From: Candidatus Altimarinota bacterium
Lineage (GTDB): Bacteria > Patescibacteriota > Gracilibacteria > RBG-16-42-10
DNA: 6,725 nucleotides
Reading direction: 5' to 3'
NCBI GenBank assembly: GCA_017984655.1
Contig: JAGNZB010000066.1
Span: forward strand, 1-6,725
Shown: piece by piece, positions 1-5,295 of the stretch
How the letters are laid out: each line of letters starts with the position of its first letter
Numbering within the stretch: the stretch's first letter is position 1
The notes under the pieces: generated by a model
What the model was told of the DNA's origin: nothing
What the model saw: the letters and a program-made list of their open reading frames with translations, nothing else
Database searches by the model: none
Made by a program: the position numbers and the translations under genes

Positions 1-745
1 GCAAAAGACCATCCAGCTTCTCCCCATACTCAGGCGTAGTGATCTCACGAGCGTAGTTTGGTGACACCGTGCTAATCACATCGGCAAAGCGAATCCCGCG
101 AGCCATGAAATTTGTCTTCAATAGTCGAGCATCCCCTATCGGTGGTATCGCTGACTTGCCATCGTCATAATCCACTTCACTACTGTGATGGTGATCAAAC
201 ATCCCCTGATAGTAGAGATTGTGGATCACAAATACTGAAGCAATCTTGCCAATCACTGGATCATCCTGATACTCACGCTTCATGTAGTTGGGAATCAAGC
301 CCCCTTGCCAATCATTAGCAACGATAATGTCCGGTTGCCACTCTTTGTACTGCTGGATAAAAGCTAATGTCCCTCGAGCAAGCAAAGCCCACCGAGTAGC
401 ATCGTCATCATACCCATAGACACTACCACGTTGCTCGTAATATTCCTGGTTCTCAAGAAAGTAACTGACCGGATCCAAAGGATCGCCACTAGCATACATC
501 TTCACATTACAGATGATATCTTGCAGCCCCGCATTTGGCACCAAGAGCGAATCAATCACCGTGCTCAACTGAAGCTTCTCGGTATCAATTGTAGAATACT
601 TCGGTATCATCACTCGAGCATCGTGCCCAAGCTCACAGAGAGCACGAGGCAATGAATAAAGAAATTCCCCCAATCCTCCAATCTTCACAAATGGGATTGC
701 TTCAGAACCGACAAAAAGAATCTTGAGCTTCGCAGTGCTTTTCAT
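1..745 (-). CDS. glgA: Glycogen (starch) synthase, N-terminal half, cut by window edge
   Basis: GT5-family glycogen synthase, which transfers glucose from a nucleotide sugar (normally ADP-glucose) to the growing alpha-1,4-glucan in the cytoplasm. The 248 visible residues cover the starch-synthase catalytic (GT5 N-terminal) domain; the C-terminal GT1-like half lies off the left edge. Visible motifs: KIGGLGEF at residues 21-28, matching the K-x-G-G-L glucosyl-donor loop; NDW at 144-146, where most members have HDW; HNLYYQGMF at 175-183, the conserved HNL-YQG segment; and FADVISTVSPNYAREI at about 220-235, the typical end of the domain. ATG at 745 gives the usual start, with the first strand KILFVGSEA right after it. 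An in-frame ATG at 787 would add 14 residues, but the predicted -10 box (774-779) lies downstream of it, so 745 is preferred. No Shine-Dalgarno site is seen. It is transcribed divergently from the nitroreductase. The family call is secure; the donor sugar is inferred. Confidence 0.93.
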   Translation of the reverse strand, partial: MKSTAKLKILFVGSEAIPFVKIGGLGEFLYSLPRALCELGHDARVMIPKYSTIDTEKLQLSTVIDSLLVPNAGLQDIICNVKMYASGDPLDPVSYFLENQEYYEQRGSVYGYDDDATRWALLARGTLAFIQQYKEWQPDIIVANDWQGGLIPNYMKREYQDDPVIGKIASVFVIHNLYYQGMFDHHHSSEVDYDDGKSAIPPIGDARLLKTNFMARGIRFADVISTVSPNYAREITTPEYGEKLDGLL

Positions 746-773
746 AAATGCAAGGTAACCAAATGTATCTAAG

Positions 774-782
774 AGTATAGCA
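774..782 (-). promoter_or_regulatory. Extended -10 promoter for glgA
   Basis: On the minus strand this reads TGCTATACT: a TGn extension followed by TATACT, five of six matches to TATAAT. No good -35 box sits 16-18 bases upstream, but an extended -10 can work without one. Transcription would start near 767, giving a leader of about 22 bases before the ATG at 745. This excludes the alternative ATG at 787. Inferred from consensus only. Confidence 0.4.
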
Positions 783-985
783 CGCATTTGAGCAGCAAAG
801 GGAAAGCACCTCGATAACGAGTTTTTGCAGATGACTTCGATAGCAGTAAACAATTATTTCCAGATCCCACAATGTTCACCTCAAGTACAGGTAGTAGCCT
901 CCAATACTCGATCAACATCGAAAAGCTATCTAAGAATTCATCTACAAAGCATCGTACCAAGTACAGATAGGATACAAGTCAAAAC

Positions 986-1008
986 TGTTTTCAAACGACT
1001 GAAAAACA
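986..1008. promoter_or_regulatory. Operator-like inverted repeat upstream of the nitroreductase promoter
   Basis: TGTTTTCA (986-993) faces TGAAAAACA (1000-1008) across a 6-base spacer. The inner six bases, TTTTCA and TGAAAA, are perfectly complementary; a one-base bulge precedes the outer TG/CA pair. It ends 18 bases before the predicted -35 box, a common place for a transcription factor site. No regulator is encoded nearby, and an A/T-rich repeat of this size can occur by chance. Confidence 0.2.
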
Positions 1009-1026
1009 TCCCAATAACAATGTGCA

Positions 1027-1055
1027 TTGTCAAAAAAGGTAAGAACAGATAAAAT
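1027..1055 (+). promoter_or_regulatory. Sigma70-type promoter of the nitroreductase
   Basis: TTGTCA (1027-1032, five of six matches to TTGACA), a 17-base spacer, then TAAAAT (1050-1055, five of six matches to TATAAT). Transcription would begin near 1062, giving a leader of only about 14 bases before the ATG at 1076. There is no Shine-Dalgarno sequence in that leader. The spacing is ideal, which makes this one of the better promoter calls in the window. Confidence 0.45.
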
Positions 1056-1075
1056 TACCCATCGAATAAGCATTC

Positions 1076-2459
1076 ATGAAAGAGCAGAATGAACAGGGTC
1101 CCTTTAAACTGGAATTGAATAAGGCATTACTAGAACGCTATTCATGTCGCGCCTATCTGGACCAAGCGATACCTCCAGACAGTACTTGAAATCGCACAAC
1201 GAGCACCTACTTCTGGCAATACACAACCAGCAAAAATCTATCTATTGCAAGGCCCCCAGAAACGCGAATTCGAAGCAGCGCTTTTGCCTCATCAACAACA
1301 AGGCCCTAGCTGGTATAGTCGCGACTTGCCGCCACATGGAGATACGAGCGAATCGAGTTATCTCAAAGCACGACGAATTGAAGTCGCTAAAGGACTGGAA
1401 ACAGCAACATTGCCAGGAGGACTAGATAAGCAGCAACTACAAGCAGCTCGATCCAAAAGTTTTGTAAGAAACTATACATTCTTTGGTGCTCCAGTAGGGC
1501 TGATCATTACTGTTCCCAAGATTACTGGAACCAATGGACTGGTGGATATTGGTATTTACCTTGCCCACCTATGCCTAGCAGCACAATCACAAGGTTTGGC
1601 GGCCTGCATCCAAGGTGCTTGGTGGAATATCAGAGACCAGGTCGCTTACCGATTGAATATTGATCCCACAAAAGAAGACATCGTAGTCGGCGTTAGCTTG
1701 GGGTATCCTGATCAAGATGCTGCTATCAATAGGTACCGTTCTCCAAGAGCAGCTCTGAGAGAGATCGTCACGATAGTTGATGAAATCCCCCCAACACCAC
1801 TACCAACTTTTCAATCATTAGGTACCACCACAGAACAACTACAGAGATTGAGTGAGACTGCTCAGTGGGGCATCCCCACTACCACATGGCAGCGAGCTCA
1901 CGAAATCAGCACCAAATTGAGTGATCACGTCGGCACTATTGATCTCAAAAAGATCTCTCCACCAAATCCACCGCATCAATGGGGAACTCGAAGTATGACT
2001 AGATGGGTACTGACACCTTACTTTAGCAATGCGAATAAAACGCTGCGCACTTTAGCAAGACACATTCTGCAACCAGCAGATGCTACAGCACTTCCTGATG
2101 TCAGGTACACAAAAGGGTCAGAAGTAGAAGACGGCCTCTATTGGGAACTGATCGATTTTGCCCCCGCTGATGCTAGACCAAATTCTCCCAGTGTTCATCG
2201 ATGGAGCAATGCCAGCTTCCCTCATGCTGGTATCTTGAGTGCAGCCCTAGTGCACGATCATTGGCGACCCACACTAGGCACGACCAGAGCAGCTCTCTGG
2301 CTTCCAGGCATGCAAGCAAAACATCCTGACAATGGCACATTCTCGGATGCACCTTACCTCACTACCTTGAACGATGTGACAGCTGTAAGATTCGAAAATG
2401 AAGGACTCTGTACACCAAAAATCGTCATTCCCGAACTCCTCGCTAGAGTACGATGTTAG
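1076..2459 (+). pseudogene. PnbA-type FMN nitroreductase with unknown C-terminal region, frameshifted
   Basis: The family comprises FMN-dependent, NAD(P)H-using oxidoreductases. Frame 1 starts at ATG 1076 (an in-frame TAA at 1064 leaves no earlier start) and gives ERYSCRAYLDQAIPPD, the RRSxRxF-like FMN-phosphate segment, then stops at TGA 1187. The +1 frame continues from 1182 with VLEIAQRAPTSGNTQPAKIY, the RAPSxxNxQPW segment with Ala for Trp, and runs to 2459. Further matches to the nitrobenzoate-reductase branch are FFGAPVGLIITV, a D-x-G-x-x-L-x-x-L-x-L-A-A segment, and VVGVSLGYPDQDAAINRYR. An independent downstream frame would have to start at ATG 1245 and would lack the first two FMN-contact segments. 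The stretch between the two parts is about four residues shorter than usual, suggesting a deletion of about 11 bases; a sequencing error is also possible. The nitroreductase domain ends near residue 234. About 225 further residues match no domain I know. The gene is convergent with the DUF3829 gene. Confidence 0.8.
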
Positions 2460-2463
2460 CTAC

Positions 2464-2488
2464 TAACTTTGAGTAAAAAGTTATTTTT
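2464..2488 (+). terminator. A/T-rich intrinsic terminator after the nitroreductase
   Basis: TAACTTT (2464-2470) pairs with AAAGTTA (2477-2483) around a 6-base loop, followed directly by TTTTT (2484-2488). It lies 5 bases after the stop codon. The 7-bp stem is weak because it holds one G-C pair, but position and T-tract fit a Rho-independent terminator for the rightward gene. Confidence 0.45.
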
Positions 2489-2542
2489 GCAAATCGTCCA
2501 CCTTCAGTAAGTTCTTTTACTTAGCTCAAGTGATGATAGGTC

Positions 2543-2558
2543 GGTGCGCGAACACACC
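2543..2558 (-). terminator. TTCG-loop hairpin downstream of the DUF3829 gene
   Basis: On the minus strand GGTGTG pairs with CGCACC (one G-T wobble) around a TTCG tetraloop, 32 bases after the TAG stop at 2590-2592. The fold is better in minus-strand RNA than in plus-strand RNA, where one pair becomes a mismatch, so it belongs with the leftward transcript. No T-run follows it, so it may be a stability hairpin or 3'-end element instead of an intrinsic terminator. Confidence 0.3.
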
Positions 2559-2589
2559 TCAAATCTCCCTTTTCAACTCTCCCATATCC

Positions 2590-3657
2590 CTACAATCTAT
2601 ACATCTCAATTTGATTATTCGTATTATAGTTCTGGACTACAGTATTAAATTTTTCTATTGCTCGCGAGACAGAACCTTCATTGCTTGCTGGAACTGGTTT
2701 ACCATCTCTCACTAAGCGCCAGATATTTTTGGCACTAGCAACAAAATCTTCCATACTTGTATTTACTGAATTCCACCGGCTAAACTTACTACTATCCCCT
2801 TTGATATCAGGAAGAACGGTTGTAGCAAATTTAGTTTGCGTACCAATTAAATCATTAATACTTTTTTCTAAAGCACTGGCATGCAAAATATCTTCAGAAA
2901 GAGCTGCTACAAGTTTTTTGGCATCAATAAACATTTGCAAACTGATCATTTGATTCTCTGCAGTGGGGTCTTGCGCGAGTAATGCCATCTGAGCTGTATT
3001 GTTGAGATCTTCCTGTCGATCAACAGCAGCTCGAAACGTATCAGCAGCTTTGACATAAGCAAGTGATTGCGCCATCAAAGCCTCATCCTTCGCCCTGCCC
3101 AAAGCAAAGTCATCATCGAGAAAATCTTTTTGTTTGTAATAAGGCGTAATTTCTTTGAACGCAGTCACGATTGCTTCTCCCTCTTTTTGAAATGCACGAA
3201 CAGCTTGATCCAACTCGGGTGTATCAGCAGTGATTGCCAATGCGTCATTGATATTACCCACACATGTTTGCCATGAAGATTCGGTAATCAAACCAGTAAA
3301 ATTAGTCTTGTTGGGATTTTGAAAATCAACAAAACGATCATAATAATCAATAGTACTTCGAATAGTGCGGTCAGCATAATTCATACAACTGCTAAGTTCA
3401 CTTACATTCTCAATCGCATTGTCTAGCGCTGAGTCATTTGCTTGATTTGATCCAACATCACTATTGGTAACCATACCGTCCACACGCTGCTGAACTTGTT
3501 GAGCAAAGTTATTAAGATTAATCAATTTACCAACATTCACCACACCAAAGTAAGCAACGACACCAAAAACAATCAATACCATAATCCAATTCATCCACCC
3601 ACCAGAGAATGGCGATTGAGAAGAATCAGGAGTCGGAGAGGAGAAATTGTTGTCCAT
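2590..3657 (-). CDS. Membrane-anchored DUF3829 (YiiG-like) protein
   Basis: 355 residues. A Ser/Pro-rich N-terminus (1-20) leads to one hydrophobic segment at about 22-42 (WMNWIMVLIVFGVVAYFGVV). There is no lipobox cysteine, so this looks like an uncleaved anchor with the rest outside the cytoplasm. The remainder is mostly helical. Residues 172-214, with PYYKQKDFLDDDFALGRA, then a helix ending FRAAVD, and later QMFIDAKKLVAAL (241-253), fit the DUF3829 signature (Y-Y-x-x-K-D-x-x-D-D-x-F-x-x-G). SCMNYADRTIRSTIDYYDRF (90-109) fits the start of that domain. Family members such as E. coli YiiG are lipoproteins of similar length with unknown role. Two cysteines (91 and 132) might pair. ATG 3657 is the first start; only a weak AGG lies next to it. 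It is downstream of, and in the same direction as, the anchored protein at 3758-4741. The family call comes from memory of the pattern and needs a profile search. Confidence 0.7.
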   Translation of the reverse strand: MDNNFSSPTPDSSQSPFSGGWMNWIMVLIVFGVVAYFGVVNVGKLINLNNFAQQVQQRVDGMVTNSDVGSNQANDSALDNAIENVSELSSCMNYADRTIRSTIDYYDRFVDFQNPNKTNFTGLITESSWQTCVGNINDALAITADTPELDQAVRAFQKEGEAIVTAFKEITPYYKQKDFLDDDFALGRAKDEALMAQSLAYVKAADTFRAAVDRQEDLNNTAQMALLAQDPTAENQMISLQMFIDAKKLVAALSEDILHASALEKSINDLIGTQTKFATTVLPDIKGDSSKFSRWNSVNTSMEDFVASAKNIWRLVRDGKPVPASNEGSVSRAIEKFNTVVQNYNTNNQIEMYRL

Positions 3658-3659
3658 GC

Positions 3660-3710
3660 CTAGGAAGTTTAATCAAAATGAGTGTAACGAACCCTTAAGA
3701 CTTTTCCTAG
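3660..3710. repeat. Short inverted repeat in the gap between the two anchored-protein genes
   Basis: CTAGGAA at 3660-3666 faces TTCCTAG at 3704-3710, seven perfect complementary bases separated by 37. It spans most of the region just before the DUF3829 start codon, where a promoter or regulator site would lie. I see no well-spaced -35/-10 pair inside it. A 7-base match at this distance can be chance. Confidence 0.15.
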
Positions 3711-3736
3711 AGACTGATATCAATACAGAACATAGC

Positions 3737-3754
3737 CTGCTGGAATGACAGCAG
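3737..3754 (-). terminator. Hairpin just after the stop of the upstream anchored-protein gene
   Basis: CTGCTG and CAGCAG pair perfectly around a 6-base loop, three bases past the TGA stop at 3758-3760. In the minus-strand reading it is followed by a T-containing but uninterrupted-run-free sequence (GCTATGTTCTGTATT), so termination would be partial at best. It may allow read-through into the DUF3829 gene. Confidence 0.35.
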
Positions 3755-3757
3755 AGA

Positions 3758-4741
3758 TCAATGTGCTATCAAAGCTAATTGCGTGCTTATAAATGCATCA
3801 TCAGGTGCCAAACTTGCTCGAAAAGCGAGATCCTCATCCGAATCAGCCAATGACTCGAAGCGTATCCTCAAAATAGCCTGACGAGCACATGCCAACAACT
3901 CTGGCGTCCAAGCCCAAGTCAAACGAGCTAAATAGCCAGGATGCCTGGTCAAAAAGTCAGTCAGTCTGTGTTCAATAGCATACCGGCGTGGTGCTGAACC
4001 AGCATCAACCAGCTCAGAAGCGTGACAAGCCATTTCTTCATGAGCAGTGTTTAATTGTTCCTCCAGTATCTGCGTCACTAAATCAAAGCGTTGATGAGCA
4101 ATCGCAATCGCAAAGGGATCCAAAGTAGCACCGTGATCTAGATCACGACAGTAGCTATACAAAGATTCAGCAGCTAGGACTGCAGTACGGATATTATTAG
4201 CAGCGCGCCATTGCTGGACTACAGTAATTAATTCCTGACAAGTACCGTCCGTGGCTATATCAGCTCGACGAAAAGAAGGCGTATTGATATAAGCAGGTCC
4301 ACCACCACTAGAACAGACATTATGAAAATCCGGTGGACTATCAACGTCGTTATCTACCGCGTGACCAATCTCGGTCAATACTAATTCCCTAATTTCAGCC
4401 GCGGTGGTCGCCTGTGTAATAGCGGTCAATTGCTGTTGAAGCACCTGTCGTCCGATATTTTCCAAAGCAGCAACGCTAGCATCTTCGCCAATAGAAAGCT
4501 GCGTAGCACCAGCATCATCAGTTTCAGTGACAACTGCCGAAGCCTGCCTAGGAAATAATGGGTAAGTATCTTGAGCTACGACTATTGTAGGCGAAGGAAC
4601 AACAGGATTCGTATGTGTTCTTTTAGCAGTAGCCATATGCCAAACCAACAATCCCACCCCACCCATACTCAGGGTCGCAGCAAACAGAGATCTAGTTGTC
4701 CCCCCACTCCGACGATCCTGACTTTCTAGCTGGCGAGACAT
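3758..4741 (-). CDS. Unrecognised membrane-anchored protein with five cysteines
   Basis: 327 residues; I do not recognise the family. The N-terminus is basic and polar (R3, R10, R11, R17), followed by one hydrophobic segment at about 19-37 (LFAATLSMGGVGLLVWHMA) and then KRTH. This is most simply an anchor with the C-terminal part outside the cytoplasm, although flanking charges on both sides make topology uncertain. There is no signal-peptidase or lipobox site. Residues 40-85 look like a disordered linker rich in Pro, Thr and Ala. From about 88 the protein is mainly predicted helical, with cysteines at 143, 168, 198, 239 and 285 and a Gly-rich turn (SSGGGPAY, 144-151). ATG 4741 is the longest start; no Shine-Dalgarno site precedes it. 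The next gene, DUF3829, follows 100 bases downstream on the same strand and is also N-terminally anchored, so the two may act together in the envelope. No function is assigned. Confidence 0.7.
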   Translation of the reverse strand: MSRQLESQDRRSGGTTRSLFAATLSMGGVGLLVWHMATAKRTHTNPVVPSPTIVVAQDTYPLFPRQASAVVTETDDAGATQLSIGEDASVAALENIGRQVLQQQLTAITQATTAAEIRELVLTEIGHAVDNDVDSPPDFHNVCSSGGGPAYINTPSFRRADIATDGTCQELITVVQQWRAANNIRTAVLAAESLYSYCRDLDHGATLDPFAIAIAHQRFDLVTQILEEQLNTAHEEMACHASELVDAGSAPRRYAIEHRLTDFLTRHPGYLARLTWAWTPELLACARQAILRIRFESLADSDEDLAFRASLAPDDAFISTQLALIAH

Positions 4742-4750
4742 AACAGAGCT

Positions 4751-4777
4751 CTTATATGCTGGATACTAACGTAGCAA
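4751..4777 (-). promoter_or_regulatory. Possible promoter of the five-cysteine anchored protein
   Basis: On the minus strand TTGCTA (4772-4777) and TATAAG (4751-4756, five of six matches to TATAAT) are separated by 15 bases, shorter than ideal. Transcription would start near 4744, only about 3 bases before the ATG at 4741, implying an almost leaderless mRNA. That agrees with the missing Shine-Dalgarno site. Confidence 0.3.
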
Positions 4778-4890
4778 AAGTACCTACATTTATCTACAAA
4801 AAAATAACAAAAAGCATCAGCTTGGCCCTTGGAAGAACGGGAATGGGAAAGACTGTAACCGAGAACTTAGGTATCTTTGTTGTCTTCTAA
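4756..4890 (+). pseudogene. 44-codon frame with a Walker A-like motif, possible ATPase gene remnant
   Basis: A short frame from ATG 4756 to TAA 4888-4890 contains LALGRTGMGKTVTENLGI, which fits the P-loop pattern GxxxxGK[ST] and resembles the G-K-T-G-x-G-K-S/T ... E-N pattern of VirB4/TraG-type and related ATPases. There is no Walker B or other domain, the frame is far too short for an ATPase, and its start overlaps the predicted promoter of the divergent gene. It may be debris of a mobile-element ATPase, a tiny gene, or coincidence. I favour a remnant or coincidence; the P-loop match is the only evidence. Confidence 0.2.
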
Positions 4891-4939
4891 CAAGCTTTTA
4901 ATCATTCCACTCAGCCAAGCCAGGTTCTACAGTCTCTAA

Positions 4940-5216
4940 AATTTCAACTCCTTTCCTATAACTACCACGCCACAGTTTGGTACACCAATAGGTGAATTCA
5001 AAGACAGACCTGGTGCGTATGCTGTAATTACTAACAAGGACCAAAAGTTGCTGGTAGTTTTTGTTCGTGGCAGATACCACTTGCCAGGTGGGAGGTATTG
5101 ATAAGGGAGAGACCCCTGTTGCAGCAGTAATGCGAAAAATCAAAGAAGAAACAGGCTTAGATGTTATTGACTACCACATAATTGGCAATGCCAACCAGTT
5201 CTTTCCAACCTCTTAA
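4940..5216 (+). pseudogene. NUDIX hydrolase pseudogene
   Basis: The plus strand reads FGTPIGEFKDRPGAYAVIT, then a strand (KLLVVFVRGRYHLPGG), in one frame from about 4976. It then hits TGA and TAA at 5098-5103. One base later in phase (from 5094) the box continues as GIDKGETPVAAVMRKIKEET, followed by GLDV and a last segment ending NANQFFPTS and TAA 5214-5216. Joined, this is an unmistakable NUDIX domain (G-x5-E-x7-R-E-U-x-E-E-x-G-U), the metal-binding motif of nucleoside-diphosphate-linked hydrolases. Decay signs: a 1-base insertion in the GGTGGGAGG run, no start codon after the in-frame TAA at 4937, Lys in place of the first Glu of the R-E-U-x-E-E core (a metal/catalytic residue), and loss of the C-terminal third. 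In the first frame HYHLTVAINQIAG (from 5231) looks like the next NUDIX strand, so debris probably extends further. The substrate cannot be inferred. Confidence 0.8.
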
Positions 5217-5246
5217 GTACTACTAATTAGCACTATCACCTCACAG

Positions 5247-5274
5247 TTGCCATAAACCAAATAGCTGGTATAGT
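5247..5274 (+). promoter_or_regulatory. Strong sigma70-type promoter with extended -10
   Basis: TTGCCA (5247-5252, five of six matches), a 16-base spacer ending in TGG, and TATAGT (5269-5274, five of six matches). The TGn directly before the hexamer makes an extended -10. Transcription would start near 5281, about 15 bases before GTG 5296. It is the best-scoring promoter in the window by eye, and its geometry matches that of the nitroreductase promoter. Confidence 0.5.
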
Positions 5275-5295
5275 ACTGATTCACTACTATTTATT

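Larger units (their letters stand above)
788..1075. other. Divergent intergenic region between glgA and the nitroreductase
   Basis: A stretch of 288 bases between two divergent genes. Short open frames cross it on both strands (769-960 minus, 825-1052 plus), but they overlap each other antisense, have no recognisable domain and no ribosome binding site, and I do not accept them as genes. The supported content is the promoter of the rightward gene (1027-1055), an operator-like inverted repeat (986-1008) and a small 5-bp hairpin at 908-921. I see no tRNA, riboswitch or repeat element here. Confidence 0.5.
4891..5295. other. Region without an intact gene, holding the NUDIX remnant and a promoter
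   Basis: No complete gene is supported between the stop at 4890 and the GTG at 5296. The region carries the broken NUDIX sequence (4940-5216, perhaps reaching past 5230) and the promoter of the rightward gene (5247-5274). The minus-strand frame crossing it (4898-5143) is mostly the antisense of the NUDIX remnant. I find no tRNA, attachment site or terminal inverted repeat. Confidence 0.5.

Noticed and set aside
112..655. Plus-strand open frames at 112-318 and 431-655
   Set aside because: They are antisense to the unmistakable glgA coding sequence.
745..787. Upstream in-frame ATG at 787 as the glgA start
   Set aside because: It would add 14 residues not typical of GlgA, and it lies upstream of the predicted -10 box at 774-779.
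769..1052. Two small open frames in the divergent intergenic region (769-960 minus, 825-1052 plus)
   Set aside because: They overlap antisense, lack a ribosome binding site and any recognisable pattern, and cover predicted promoter elements.
1176..1192. Programmed +1 frameshift at the TGA in the nitroreductase, like the one in prfB
   Set aside because: The 0-frame does end at TGA and the +1 frame continues, but the slip codon ACT would not re-pair well, no SD-like stimulator lies upstream, and the joined protein would still be about three to four residues short.
2530..3276. Plus-strand open frames at 2530-2715, 2681-2953 and 3067-3276
   Set aside because: All are antisense to the DUF3829 gene, which has a membrane anchor and a family signature in its own frame.
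4898..5143. Minus-strand frame of 81 codons, ending in a protein-like GVEILETVEPGLAEWND
   Set aside because: Most of it is antisense to the clear NUDIX remnant. The last 20 residues look natural but are too short to identify.
1076..5216. Recoded TGA (as glycine in Absconditabacteria/Gracilibacteria or tryptophan in Mycoplasma)
   Set aside because: Reading TGA as an amino acid at 1187 or 5098 leads into non-homologous sequence, while a +1 shift restores homology. TGA also ends the gene at 3758 cleanly.
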